DNA of 64,000 nt from Caloramator australicus RC3 (GTDB lineage: Bacteria; Bacillota; Clostridia; Clostridiales; Caloramatoraceae), in the NCBI RefSeq assembly GCF_000297115.1, contig NZ_CAKP01000113.1, forward strand, positions 1 through 64,000, written 5' to 3'. A program made the position numbers and the translations under genes. Each line of letters opens with the position of its first letter. The stretch's first letter is position 1. The notes beneath the pieces are model-generated. The model was given only the letters and a program-made list of their open reading frames with translations, searched no databases and was not told the origin of the DNA. Shown here one piece after another: positions 8,986-17,084 of this stretch.

Positions 8986-10272
8986 TCTTTCAATAACCTT
9001 AATAAAGGATTGGTTAGCATTTAAGATGGTTTCATTCTCCTTTATATCAAGAAGCTTATAATCCTTTAGAACCACTTTACCGTTAATTATCACTGTCTTT
9101 ATTTCAGAACCGTTAGCAGCATAAACAATATTTGAATATATATCCGTTGGAGGGTTAAGGTGAGGTTTATTAAAATCGATTAATATTATATCTGCCAAAA
9201 AACCCTCCTTAATTTTTCCAAGTTTATCCTCCATACCTATAGCCTTTGCTGCATTTACCGTTGCAAGCTTTAAAGTATCATAGGCGCTTAATGCTGTAGC
9301 ATCATTGAAGCTGAGTTTTTGAAGAAGGGATGCAGATTTCATTTCATCTATCATATTGAGATTATTATTGCTGGATGCTCCATCAGTCCCTAAAGCTACA
9401 TTAATTCCATTTTCCATCATCTTTACAATAGGTGCTACACCGCTTGCAAGCTTCATATTGCTTTGGGGGTTATATACCACAGTAAAATCATAATTCTTAA
9501 CCATAATAATATCATCATCATTTAAGTAAACACAGTGGGCTGCAATAACTTTGTTTTCATCATAAAGTCCGGCATCTTTACAAACCTCAAATGGAGTTTT
9601 ATTATACTTTTCCCTTATTATGTTTACCTCATCCTTGGTTTCAGCAATGTGAATATGAATAGGTAATTTGTAGTTTCTTGCTATTTCCCCAACCTTTTTT
9701 AAAGTTTCAAAGGAACATGTGTATGGTGAATGGGGAGCAATAAATATCTTGATTAAATCATCCTCTTTAAATTCATCATATAAACTTAGCGTCTCATCGA
9801 TCTGCCTTTCCCACATATCCCCAATTATTGGGCTTCCTAAAAATCCCCTGATGTTTGCCCTTCTGCAGGCCTTTGCAATTGTATCCTCTCTAAAATACAT
9901 ATCTACAAATGATGTAGTTCCGCTTTTTATCATTTCTATAATTCCTAAGAGGGCACCGTTATATATATCTTCCTCAGTTAACCTAGCTTCAAAGGGCCAG
10001 ATTTTTTCATTTAACCATCTCATTAGGGGCAGCCCCTCTCCATAGCCCCTAAGGAGGGTCATAGGAATATGAGTATGGCAATTTATAAAACCTGGTAGTG
10101 CTACACAGCCCTTTCCATCTATAACCTCAAAATTATCCCTTTCTCCTTCATAAACTCCTTCTTTAACCTTTACTATCTTGTTATCTTCAATATAAATATA
10201 TCCTTTAGGGATAATATAATCTCCTTCCATTGTAATTACTTTTATATTCTCTATTAATAATCTTTTCATCAT
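8980..10272 (-). CDS. mtaD: 5-methylthioadenosine/S-adenosylhomocysteine deaminase-type amidohydrolase
   Basis: The 430-aa metal-dependent hydrolase carries the amidohydrolase ligands H66 and H68 (NCHTHIPM), HIHIAETKDE, AHCVYL and GTDGASSNNNLNM. These fit the MtaD/TrzA group, which deaminates MTA, SAH and adenosine-like purines. speE at 26.6 kb produces methylthioadenosine, which offers a local source of substrate, though the genes are far apart. Related amidohydrolases share the same motifs, so specificity is inferred. Confidence 0.85.
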   Translation of the reverse strand: MMKRLLIENIKVITMEGDYIIPKGYIYIEDNKIVKVKEGVYEGERDNFEVIDGKGCVALPGFINCHTHIPMTLLRGYGEGLPLMRWLNEKIWPFEARLTEEDIYNGALLGIIEMIKSGTTSFVDMYFREDTIAKACRRANIRGFLGSPIIGDMWERQIDETLSLYDEFKEDDLIKIFIAPHSPYTCSFETLKKVGEIARNYKLPIHIHIAETKDEVNIIREKYNKTPFEVCKDAGLYDENKVIAAHCVYLNDDDIIMVKNYDFTVVYNPQSNMKLASGVAPIVKMMENGINVALGTDGASSNNNLNMIDEMKSASLLQKLSFNDATALSAYDTLKLATVNAAKAIGMEDKLGKIKEGFLADIILIDFNKPHLNPPTDIYSNIVYAANGSEIKTVIINGKVVLKDYKLLDIKENETILNANQSFIKVIERL

Positions 10273-10350
10273 AACCCTCCTTTTTGGCTTTTATATAATT
10301 ATATTCGTTATATTCAGAATTTTCAATTAAAATAAAACAAAAAAAATTTA

Positions 10351-10371
10351 GGGGTGGTTATTTACCACCCC
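10351..10371 (-). terminator. Terminator after tRNA-Gln
   Basis: GGGGTGG-ttattta-CCACCCC lies 2 bases past the CCA end of the tRNA. On the minus strand it is followed by a T-rich run. Confidence 0.85.
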
Positions 10372-10373
10372 AC

Positions 10374-10449
10374 TGGCTGCCGAGGTAGGACTCGAACCCA
10401 CGATTGCCTGATCCAGAGTCAGGTGCCTTACCAACTTGGCTACTCGGCA
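10374..10449 (-). tRNA. tRNA-Gln (anticodon CUG)
   Basis: The 76-base cloverleaf includes an encoded CCA. Acceptor arms are TGCCGAG/CTCGGCA with discriminator G. The anticodon stem CCTGA/TCAGG encloses loop CTCTGGA, giving anticodon CTG, and the T-arm has GTTCGAGTC. It reads CAG codons. It stands alone with its own terminator. Confidence 0.95.
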
Positions 10450-10556
10450 TCATCACTTATTATTATAGCAACTTTTTTTAAAATTTCAATATCAATTATA
10501 TCATTAATTTAATATTTTTATTCATATAAATTAATAAAAATCCCTATGGTGATATA

Positions 10557-12233
10557 ATGAAAAATGAAGTTCCATATCAAGTTCCAAATCCTACTGATGT
10601 TGAAAGGCATGCTATTTTAAGATTTTTCCTAAAATCAGATAATCGTGAGGAGGATTTTCATGAAATAATAAAGCTTCTTTCACCTCCACCAAACATTGAA
10701 AAAATCGCATCCAAAGAGCAAGGGAAAAAATTTAAAGTAGCCATTATAGGCGCAGGCCTTTCAGGACTTTGTGCTGCCTATGAACTTAATAAAATAGGAT
10801 GCGACATTACTATTTTTGAAGCCTCAAACAGAATAGGAGGAAGAGTTAAAACCCACTTTTTTGACAAGTCCAAAAATCAATATGGCGAGCTTGGTCCTAT
10901 GCGCATTCCACCCTCCCACGAAACAACATGGCACTATATTAATGAATTTAAACTCAGAACCATCCCCTTTATAAGTAAAAGCACATCCTCTTTATTTTTT
11001 GTTAGAAATTCATATGCAATTAATAATCCAGTTAGCATAATGGAAAATATATATCCACAATTTGATCTTCCTGATAGGGAGAAAAAAAGAACTCCAGATG
11101 AACTAATCGGAAAACTATATAAAAAATATTTCTTTAGCCTTTCAAAGGAAGAAAGAAAGGAACTTTTGCAAATTAAGAGGGATTATTCTAAAAAAATAAA
11201 AGAAATTCAAAGCATTTCCTTAAGACAAGGATATGAAAATGTTGGCCTTTCCCAAAATGCTATTTCTTTAATTAGCAATATATCTGCCCTAGAGGGGGAT
11301 CTTATTAATATAAGCCTCATTGAAATTTTAGCAGAATACTATACATTAGACTTTTTATATACCTACACTATTAAAGGAGGAATAATAAATCTTCCCCTTG
11401 CCTTTTATAATCAACTTATAAATTCTAAAGGTCCTGGAAAAGTTAATTTTAGACTTCATAGCCTTGTTAATTCTATAATCCAGTCCCCTTACGATGGTAG
11501 AAAAATAATTTTGGAAATATTAGACCTTAACGACAACAGCTATTTTTATAACGATTTTGATTTTGTGATTTGTGCTATTCCCTTTTCAAGCCTAAGAAGA
11601 ATAAAAGTCAACCCACCATTTACCGTTAGAAAAATGCAGGCAATAAATGAACTTAATTATGAAATAGGCCAAAAAACCTTCCTCTATCTAAAGGAAAGAT
11701 TTTGGGAGAGGGATAAAAACAACCCCTTAAGTGGAACAACATTAACAGATCTTATTACAATATTAACAGTTTATCCCTCAGATCATTTAGTTCCTATTAA
11801 AGGTGAATTATTTAAGTATAAACTAAAAGAAAATACATCATATAAAGAGCCCGGAACACTACTTGCCTCCTACAACTGGAATCAAAATGCCGTAAGACTT
11901 GGAAAAGAATACGAAAACTTAAGGATTACAGAAATAATAAGATCTATAGAAAAAATACACAAACTTCCAGAAGGATATATGGATAATAATTTGATAGATT
12001 ATACCTACATCCTTTGGTCAGAGGTTCCCTTTATATGGGGAGGAGTTTGCTTTATGCTTCCAAATCAAAAAGAACTATTCCTTTATGATTCTACAACCCC
12101 AGAAATGAATGGAAGGGTTCATTTTGCAGGTGAGCATGTTTCAACTAAGCACGGATGGATGCAGGGTGCCCTTCAATCAGGGATGCTAGTTGCCAACAAT
12201 ATAGCTAAACTTATAAGGGATAATGATAAATAG
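10557..12233 (+). CDS. Flavin-containing amine/amino-acid oxidase family protein
   Basis: The 558-aa protein has an FAD-binding Rossmann motif at residues ~62-95 (VAIIGAGLSGLCAAYELN, then FEASNRIGGRVKT). It has the family-typical C-terminal FAGEHVSTKHGWMQGALQSG that closes over the flavin. Length and motifs fit the L-amino-acid oxidase/monoamine oxidase group (PF01593). Its role in an anaerobe is unclear, since the classic reaction uses O2. It is monocistronic and no secretion signal is visible. Confidence 0.85.
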   Translation: MKNEVPYQVPNPTDVERHAILRFFLKSDNREEDFHEIIKLLSPPPNIEKIASKEQGKKFKVAIIGAGLSGLCAAYELNKIGCDITIFEASNRIGGRVKTHFFDKSKNQYGELGPMRIPPSHETTWHYINEFKLRTIPFISKSTSSLFFVRNSYAINNPVSIMENIYPQFDLPDREKKRTPDELIGKLYKKYFFSLSKEERKELLQIKRDYSKKIKEIQSISLRQGYENVGLSQNAISLISNISALEGDLINISLIEILAEYYTLDFLYTYTIKGGIINLPLAFYNQLINSKGPGKVNFRLHSLVNSIIQSPYDGRKIILEILDLNDNSYFYNDFDFVICAIPFSSLRRIKVNPPFTVRKMQAINELNYEIGQKTFLYLKERFWERDKNNPLSGTTLTDLITILTVYPSDHLVPIKGELFKYKLKENTSYKEPGTLLASYNWNQNAVRLGKEYENLRITEIIRSIEKIHKLPEGYMDNNLIDYTYILWSEVPFIWGGVCFMLPNQKELFLYDSTTPEMNGRVHFAGEHVSTKHGWMQGALQSGMLVANNIAKLIRDNDK

Positions 12234-12253
12234 GCACAGAAAATTCTGTGCCT
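12232..12253. terminator. Bidirectional terminator, amine oxidase / hflX
   Basis: GGCACAGA-aaat-TCTGTGCC lies between convergent genes, directly after the amine oxidase stop. Confidence 0.75.
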
Positions 12254-14057
12254 ATTCTACTTCAAATTCCTTTATCCTACCATAAACATCTTTAGTGGTA
12301 TTTATACATACAAGTATCCCCTCTTCTGTATATTCTTCCTTTTCAATGCAGTTATTTTGATGCAGATAAGAAACAACTTTAGTATCAGAATATGGAATCA
12401 ATAGTTTTGCCCTTATCATATCCTTGTAAACATTATCTTGAATAACCTTTAGAAGGACATCTAAATTGGTTCCTTCAACAGCCGATATTTCAACAACATC
12501 CTTAAATTTACCCCTTAAAATCTCTAAACTTTCACAATCAGCAATATCCATCTTATTTAAAACAAGAATTTTTCTTTTATCTCCCGCTCCTATTTCCTCT
12601 AAAACTGAATTTACGACCTTTATTTGAGCTTCAGCATTTTTATTTGAAGCATCAACTACATGTAAGATAAGATCGCTATAAATTATCTCCTCAAGGGTGG
12701 ATTTAAAGGCCTCAACAAGTTCATGGGGAAGCTTCCTTATAAACCCAACTGTATCTGAAATTAAAACGTCTTTACCGTTAGGAAGATTAACAAGCCTTGT
12801 TGTAGTATCAAGGGTTGCAAAGAGCATGTTTGCTTCAAAAACCTTTTCCTTATCAACCCCTGCAATTTCACAAAGCTTATTTCTTAAAGTAGATTTTCCT
12901 GCATTAGTATAACCTACTATTGAAACTACAGGAATTTCATTAGAAAGCCTCTTTTCCCTTTGAACCTGCCTTGTATTTCTTACAGCCTCCAACTCCTTTT
13001 CCAAATCATTGATCCTTCTCATTATATGCCTTTTGTCGATTTCCAGCTTCTTTTCTCCAGGTCCCCTTGTTCCAATTCCTCCACCTGTTCTCGAGAGCAT
13101 GGCTCCAAAGCCTGTTAATCTTGGCAATCTATATTTTAGCTGTGCAAGTTCAACCTGAAGCTTTCCTTCCTTCGACTTTGCCCTTTGGGCAAAAATATCA
13201 AGGATTAAGGCTGTTCTATCTATAACTTTACATCCTAAAATTTCTTCAAGATTTCTTATCTGTGCAGGGCTTAATTGATCGTCAAAAATCACCGCATCAG
13301 CCATTAGGCTTTGTCTTAAAAGGCTAATCTCCCTTGCCTTACCACTTCCTATATATGTGGCAGGATCAATTTTACTTTTTTTCTGATATAATTTAAAAAC
13401 CACCTCTGCTCCTGCGGTTTCAGCAAGTTCTTTAAGCTCCTCTAATGACTCTTCAACGGTATATAAATCATCGTTTCCTGCTGCAACCAATATAACCTTT
13501 TCCTTAGCTTTTTCCTCCAGGATAAATACTCTTTCCTCTAATTTTTCCTCAACTTCCCTAATAAGTTTTAATGCATCAATCGACTCAATAATCCCTGCTT
13601 CATAGGGACCTAATATATCAGCTCTTTTAGAGAGCATTCCATCAATAACACTTATAAGGCCTATCGAAAAATCTATAGGTTTTCCTTCATTAACTCCAAC
13701 GGCTACCATCATATCAAATCGTAAACTAACCAGTGCCGTTATATCTACAACTGAAAGTTCCCCCTGCCCTGATGGATGGGTATGGATACATCTTATCCCA
13801 GATAGGCCTCCTTCTTTTCGTTTTTCAAATATTTCTTCAAGATTTACAGTTTCACTATCACCAATTGCTATATCTACTATTTTACCCCGTCTATTTATAT
13901 ATATAGAAATTTCTCTTTTTAATTCCCAAGAAATCCTTGATAAAACATTTAGGATATCCTTAGAAATTATTAAATTTTTATCTAAATCAATTTCAAACAA
14001 AGCCTCTAATTCATTTATATAAGATTTTTTTACTCCTTCTAAATTACCTCTTATCAT
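12252..14057 (-). CDS. hflX: GTPase HflX with N-terminal JAMM-like domain
   Basis: The 601-aa protein contains a normal HflX from about residue 185 on: the GSGKAREI domain, the glycine-rich GAMLSRTGGGIGTRGPGE loop, and a GTPase with P-loop GYTNAGKST at 382-390, DTVGFI and NKMD. HflX splits stalled or heat-damaged 70S ribosomes. About 180 extra N-terminal residues hold H92-x-H94-P with D105, the JAMM/RadC metalloprotease spacing, and E49 as a possible catalytic acid. The ATG at 14057 has a GAGGTGAT ribosome site. It is monocistronic. Confidence 0.92.
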   Translation of the reverse strand: MIRGNLEGVKKSYINELEALFEIDLDKNLIISKDILNVLSRISWELKREISIYINRRGKIVDIAIGDSETVNLEEIFEKRKEGGLSGIRCIHTHPSGQGELSVVDITALVSLRFDMMVAVGVNEGKPIDFSIGLISVIDGMLSKRADILGPYEAGIIESIDALKLIREVEEKLEERVFILEEKAKEKVILVAAGNDDLYTVEESLEELKELAETAGAEVVFKLYQKKSKIDPATYIGSGKAREISLLRQSLMADAVIFDDQLSPAQIRNLEEILGCKVIDRTALILDIFAQRAKSKEGKLQVELAQLKYRLPRLTGFGAMLSRTGGGIGTRGPGEKKLEIDKRHIMRRINDLEKELEAVRNTRQVQREKRLSNEIPVVSIVGYTNAGKSTLRNKLCEIAGVDKEKVFEANMLFATLDTTTRLVNLPNGKDVLISDTVGFIRKLPHELVEAFKSTLEEIIYSDLILHVVDASNKNAEAQIKVVNSVLEEIGAGDKRKILVLNKMDIADCESLEILRGKFKDVVEISAVEGTNLDVLLKVIQDNVYKDMIRAKLLIPYSDTKVVSYLHQNNCIEKEEYTEEGILVCINTTKDVYGRIKEFEVE

Positions 14058-14115
14058 ATCATCACCTCGCTAAATAATTATACATTAATATATTGCTAGA
14101 AACAACCAAGACGCC

Positions 14116-14144
14116 TTGACAAAACATTAACTTTAACTTATATT
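14116..14144 (+). promoter_or_regulatory. SigA-type promoter of hpt
   Basis: TTGACA (14116-14121), a 17-base spacer and TATATT (14139-14144) lie directly upstream of hpt. Confidence 0.7.
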
Positions 14145-14179
14145 AAATGATAACAATCTTCGTTAATGGAGGGAATAGG

Positions 14180-14707
14180 ATGGAGTTAATAAATAAAAAA
14201 GAAAACATTTTAATAAGTTCAGATGAAATTGCACAAAAAGTTTCTGAACTTGGCAAAAAAATTTCCGAAGACTATAAAGGAAAAAAACTTTATGTTTTGT
14301 CACTACTTAGAGGTAGTTTTATATTCACTGCAGACCTTGTAAGACATATAGATGTTCCTGTTAAAATAGGGTTTATGGCAACATCTAGTTATGGACATGG
14401 TGAAACCAGCAGCGGTCAAGTAAAGATAGTTCAAGATATAGCAGACGATGTAGAAGGCTACGATGTTTTAATAGTTGATGATATCGTTGATACAGGCATA
14501 ACTATGAAATTCGTTATGGAATATATCAAATCTAAAAACCCTGCAAGTGTAAAGTCCTGCGTGTTACTCGACAAGCCAGAAAGAAGAAAAGTTGAACTTG
14601 TTCCTGATTACTGCTGTTTTACAATTCCCGATGTTTTCGTTGTTGGCTACGGATTAAACTATGGCGATTATTACAGAAATAAACCTTATATATTCAATTG
14701 GGAATAA
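14180..14707 (+). CDS. hpt: Hypoxanthine phosphoribosyltransferase
   Basis: The 175-aa enzyme salvages hypoxanthine and guanine with PRPP. The PRPP motif VLIVDDIVDTGITM is near residue 103, and the typical start is followed by EIAQKVSELGKKIS. I chose the ATG at 14180 because GGAGGG precedes it by 7 bases. An upstream in-frame ATG at 14147 would place that ribosome site inside the gene. Its terminator was split and duplicated by the mobile element just downstream. Confidence 0.93.
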   Translation: MELINKKENILISSDEIAQKVSELGKKISEDYKGKKLYVLSLLRGSFIFTADLVRHIDVPVKIGFMATSSYGHGETSSGQVKIVQDIADDVEGYDVLIVDDIVDTGITMKFVMEYIKSKNPASVKSCVLLDKPERRKVELVPDYCCFTIPDVFVVGYGLNYGDYYRNKPYIFNWE

Positions 14708-14710
14708 TTA

Positions 14711-14729
14711 GGGGCACCGTCCGGTGACT
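14711..14729 (+). terminator. hpt terminator copy 1 (left target duplication)
   Basis: GGCACCG-tc-CGGTG is followed by ACT; it matches the copy at 15010-15028 at 18 of 19 positions. The hairpin core is kept, but the T-run has been replaced by the element's end. Confidence 0.7.
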
Positions 14730-15009
14730 CAGACTGTTGAAAAAGTTATTTTTGATAAGCCCTGTGAAGGATTTCCCTGGCATTCGCTCATTTCGCTAAG
14801 CAATTCTAAGCTTTTCTTTGTTTTCAAAAGTCCTACCCTCATGAGCCGACATCCGTGTCGGCCACTCGGCTCTGCACGTCCGTGTGCAGAATTACGGACT
14901 TTTGAAAAGTCGAAAAGCAAGAATTGCTAAAGCTTATGAGAGATGCCTTTTCTAATCCTTCCAGGGCTCTTGCAAAGTCTGAAAACCAAAGAGGGTTTGT
15001 CTACAATCT
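14730..15009 (+). mobile_element. Terminator-inserted hairpin MITE, copy 1
   Basis: This 280-bp element runs from CAGACTGTTGAAAAAG to GTCTACAATCT; the outermost bases read AGACTGTTGA and, inverted, AGATTGTAGA. Nearly the whole length folds on itself. The arms pair AGCCCTG with CAGGGCT, GCAATTCT with AGAATTGC, and CAAAAGTCC with GGACTTTTG. The apex holds two small hairpins, CCGAC-atccgt-GTCGG and CTGCAC-gtccgt-GTGCAG. It has no transposase. The 68-codon frame inside is not supported as a gene. It is flanked by a 19-bp duplication of the hpt terminator. Confidence 0.88.
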
Positions 15010-15028
15010 GGGGCACCGTCCGGTGCCT
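15010..15028 (+). terminator. hpt terminator copy 2 (right target duplication)
   Basis: GGCACCG-tc-CGGTGCC followed by TTTTAATTT is the intact original terminator, now 300 bp away from hpt. Confidence 0.75.
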
Positions 15029-15054
15029 TTTAATTTGAAATTTTAAAAATAATG

Positions 15055-15083
15055 TTGACAAAATTAAATTATAGTAATATTAT
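15055..15083 (+). promoter_or_regulatory. SigA-type promoter of trxA-trxB
   Basis: TTGACA (15055-15060), 17 bases, TATTAT (15078-15083). An overlapping TATAAT at 15081 would give a 20-base spacer, so the first alignment is preferred. Confidence 0.7.
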
Positions 15084-15093
15084 AATAGTGTAG

Positions 15094-15110
15094 ACACCCC
15101 CCTGGGGTAT
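15094..15110 (+). promoter_or_regulatory. CsoR/CstR-like operator upstream of trxA
   Basis: ACACCCCCCTGGGGTAT contains ACCCC-cct-GGGGT, a G/C-rich dyad that stands out in this A/T-rich leader. The DUF156 regulators CsoR (copper) and CstR (persulfide) bind dyads of this kind. It lies just after the -10 box, where a bound repressor would block transcription. No DUF156 gene is in the window. Confidence 0.5.
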
Positions 15111-15149
15111 AGTGAGTAAAGAAAGCTAAATATAGAGGAGGAATATATT

Positions 15150-15473
15150 ATGGTAATTCATGTAACAGATGCTGATTTCAATGAAAAGGTTTTAAACTCA
15201 GATAAAGCTGTATTAGTAGACTTTTGGGCTGAATGGTGTGGACCTTGCAGAATGATAGCACCAGTTGTTGAAGAAGTTGCTGAAAACCTTAAAGATAACC
15301 TTGTTGTTGCAAAGCTAAACGTAGATGAAAATCCTATGACTGCTTCACTTTACGGTATTTCAAGCATCCCTACCCTTGTTCTATTCAAAGATGGTAAGCC
15401 ATTGGGTAAAATAGTAGGATTTAGGCCAGCAGCTCAAATTGAAAGCGCTATTAAAGGAGCTTTAGGACTATAA
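15150..15473 (+). CDS. trxA: Thioredoxin
   Basis: The 107-aa thioredoxin has the WCGPC active site near residues 30-34, the cis-proline segment SSIPTLVLF and the C-terminal GFRPAAQIE helix. It is a cytosolic disulfide reductant. GAGGAGG lies 9 bases before the ATG. Its stop codon overlaps the first base of the following reductase gene (TAATG), so the pair is coupled. The leader carries a CsoR/CstR-like operator. Confidence 0.97.
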   Translation: MVIHVTDADFNEKVLNSDKAVLVDFWAEWCGPCRMIAPVVEEVAENLKDNLVVAKLNVDENPMTASLYGISSIPTLVLFKDGKPLGKIVGFRPAAQIESAIKGALGL

Positions 15474-16318
15474 TGTTTGATGTAGCTATAATAGGCAAAG
15501 GCCCGGCTGGCATTTCAGCTGCTGTTAATGCCTTTGCCAGAAACAAAAGCGTTGTTATATTCGGGGGCGATAGCAAAAAAGTTTTGCTTAGCCCCTCTAT
15601 TCCTAATTACCCTGGCTTGCCAGAAATATCTGGAAAGGATTTAATGGAAAGGCTTAACGAGCATCTAAAGTTAACTAATGCTACAATAATAAATAAAACC
15701 GTAATCGCAGTTTATGCTATGGGCAACTATTTTTCAATTCAAGCAGAAAACGATTTTTATGAAGCAAAATCAGTTATCCTTGCTACAGGCGTCGATTTTA
15801 AAAAATCTATAGAAAACGAAGATACATTCCTTGGAAACGGGGTAAGCTACTGTGCAACCTGTGATGCCCCTTTATATAAAGGAAAGGTTGTAGCCGTAGT
15901 TGGATATAATCATGAGTCCGTTGAAGAGGCTAATTTTTTAGCTGAAGTTTGTCAAAGGGTATATTTTATCCCAATGTTTAAAGGTAACTTCAAATTAAAA
16001 GAAAATGTTGAAATAATTAATGACAGTCCTATAAAATTTGAAGGATCCTTAAAGGCTGAAAAATTAATACTTAAAAACAACGCAATAGAAGCAGATGGAT
16101 TCTTTGTATTAAAGGACAGCCTACCCCTTACAAGCCTTGTGCCTGGCCTTGAGGTTGACGGCCCCCATGTTCTTGTAGATAAAAGGATGGAAACAAACAT
16201 TAAAGGGCTATTTGCCGCCGGAGACATAACGGGTAAGCCCTACCAAGTAGCAAAAGCTATAGGGGAAGGACAAATAGCTGCATTAAATGCTGCTGAATAC
16301 CTTGATCAAAAAAAATGA
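15473..16318 (+). CDS. trxB: Thioredoxin reductase, ferredoxin-dependent (FFTR)-like
   Basis: The 281-aa flavoprotein has an N-terminal FAD motif (GKGPAG), the redox pair C127-ATC130-D, and the C-terminal FAAGDITGKPYQVAKAIGEGQIAA. The second Rossmann region reads VVAVVGYNHESVEEANF. It lacks GxGxxA and no HRRxxxR NADPH motif follows. This matches the clostridial flavin thioredoxin reductases that take electrons from ferredoxin rather than NADPH. That identification is by motif absence and short length. Confidence 0.85.
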   Translation: MFDVAIIGKGPAGISAAVNAFARNKSVVIFGGDSKKVLLSPSIPNYPGLPEISGKDLMERLNEHLKLTNATIINKTVIAVYAMGNYFSIQAENDFYEAKSVILATGVDFKKSIENEDTFLGNGVSYCATCDAPLYKGKVVAVVGYNHESVEEANFLAEVCQRVYFIPMFKGNFKLKENVEIINDSPIKFEGSLKAEKLILKNNAIEADGFFVLKDSLPLTSLVPGLEVDGPHVLVDKRMETNIKGLFAAGDITGKPYQVAKAIGEGQIAALNAAEYLDQKK

Positions 16319-16340
16319 TGAGGAACTTCCTCATCATTTT
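16312..16340. terminator. Bidirectional terminator, trxB / yunB
   Basis: AATGATGAGGAA pairs with TTCCTCATCATT and is followed by a T6 run on the plus strand; it lies between convergent genes. Confidence 0.85.
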
Positions 16341-17008
16341 TTAATATTATACTCTTGAATATCCTTAGGTGGATTTTCTGTTTTTATCTCAGCATAAGTA
16401 TCCGGAACCTTTCCTACTATTATGCTCTCAGCAATAGGAATGCTGGAAGTTACAGTAACACTGTTCCTTGCAAGGGGAATAATAACCTGAACTGTTGCAG
16501 ATACATCTAAGTAAACAATATGCCTTGTTTGGTTGATTCCTGCCGATGAAAATTCAGTCCTATAGGAAGTTAACACAGAACCTACCGGTCTCATTTTAAA
16601 GGGTATCCTTGGGCCATAATTTGATAAAATCTCTATCCCTGTTAAAACAGCAAGTGGAATTTCCACCCTTCTTTCCTTTATATCGCCAATTCTTTTCTGA
16701 ACCTCAAGAGCTATTTGGGAACCTAAAATATTTAATTCCACCGTATTCGCCTGAATCATAACAACATTTCCATCCTTATCAGTTTTAACCGACATAATAT
16801 CGTCATAAGATATCTTATTCCCAAACTCAAATTTAACCGTATTGTTTATGGTTTCTACCGCTGTTCTTCTAGCCTCCTGATCACAATAGGCGAGCAAGGT
16901 CGGCCTTAAAAAATAATTAAGATAAATCAAAAACAAAGTCGCTAAAGTTAAAAAAAGCACCAAATATAATATTAGTTTTATTTTAATAGTCCTATATCTT
17001 TTCTTCAT
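16334..17008 (-). CDS. yunB: Sporulation protein YunB
   Basis: The 224-aa protein has an N-terminal membrane anchor (LILYLVLFLTLATLFLIYLN) followed by the YunB body (CDQEARRTAVETINNTV, RPVGSVLTSYRTEFSSAGINQT). In B. subtilis yunB is transcribed by SigE in the mother cell and is needed for efficient sporulation. I chose the ATG at 17008; a TTG three codons upstream is also possible. A SigE-like promoter precedes it. Confidence 0.9.
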   Translation of the reverse strand: MKKRYRTIKIKLILYLVLFLTLATLFLIYLNYFLRPTLLAYCDQEARRTAVETINNTVKFEFGNKISYDDIMSVKTDKDGNVVMIQANTVELNILGSQIALEVQKRIGDIKERRVEIPLAVLTGIEILSNYGPRIPFKMRPVGSVLTSYRTEFSSAGINQTRHIVYLDVSATVQVIIPLARNSVTVTSSIPIAESIIVGKVPDTYAEIKTENPPKDIQEYNIKK

Positions 17009-17035
17009 ATAAATCAACCCTAATATTGCTATTTA

Positions 17036-17064
17036 ATTATATGTTTTTCTCAAAAAAAATATTA
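17036..17064 (-). promoter_or_regulatory. Candidate SigE promoter of yunB
   Basis: On the minus strand TAATATT (17064-17058) lies 14 bases before CATATAAT (17043-17036), near the SigE consensus (-35 KMATATT, -10 CATACAnT). Confidence 0.45.
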
Positions 17065-17084
17065 AAGGACGCAATGCGTCCTTT
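17064..17084 (-). terminator. Terminator after glycosyltransferase gene
   Basis: AAAGGACGC-aat-GCGTCCTTT is followed by a T-rich run on the minus strand and overlaps the stop codon region. Confidence 0.8.

Noticed and set aside
14724-14930. Open frames of 62-68 codons inside all three MITE copies
   Set aside because: They follow from the repeat sequence, exist on both strands, lack ribosome sites, and the conserved feature is base pairing rather than protein.
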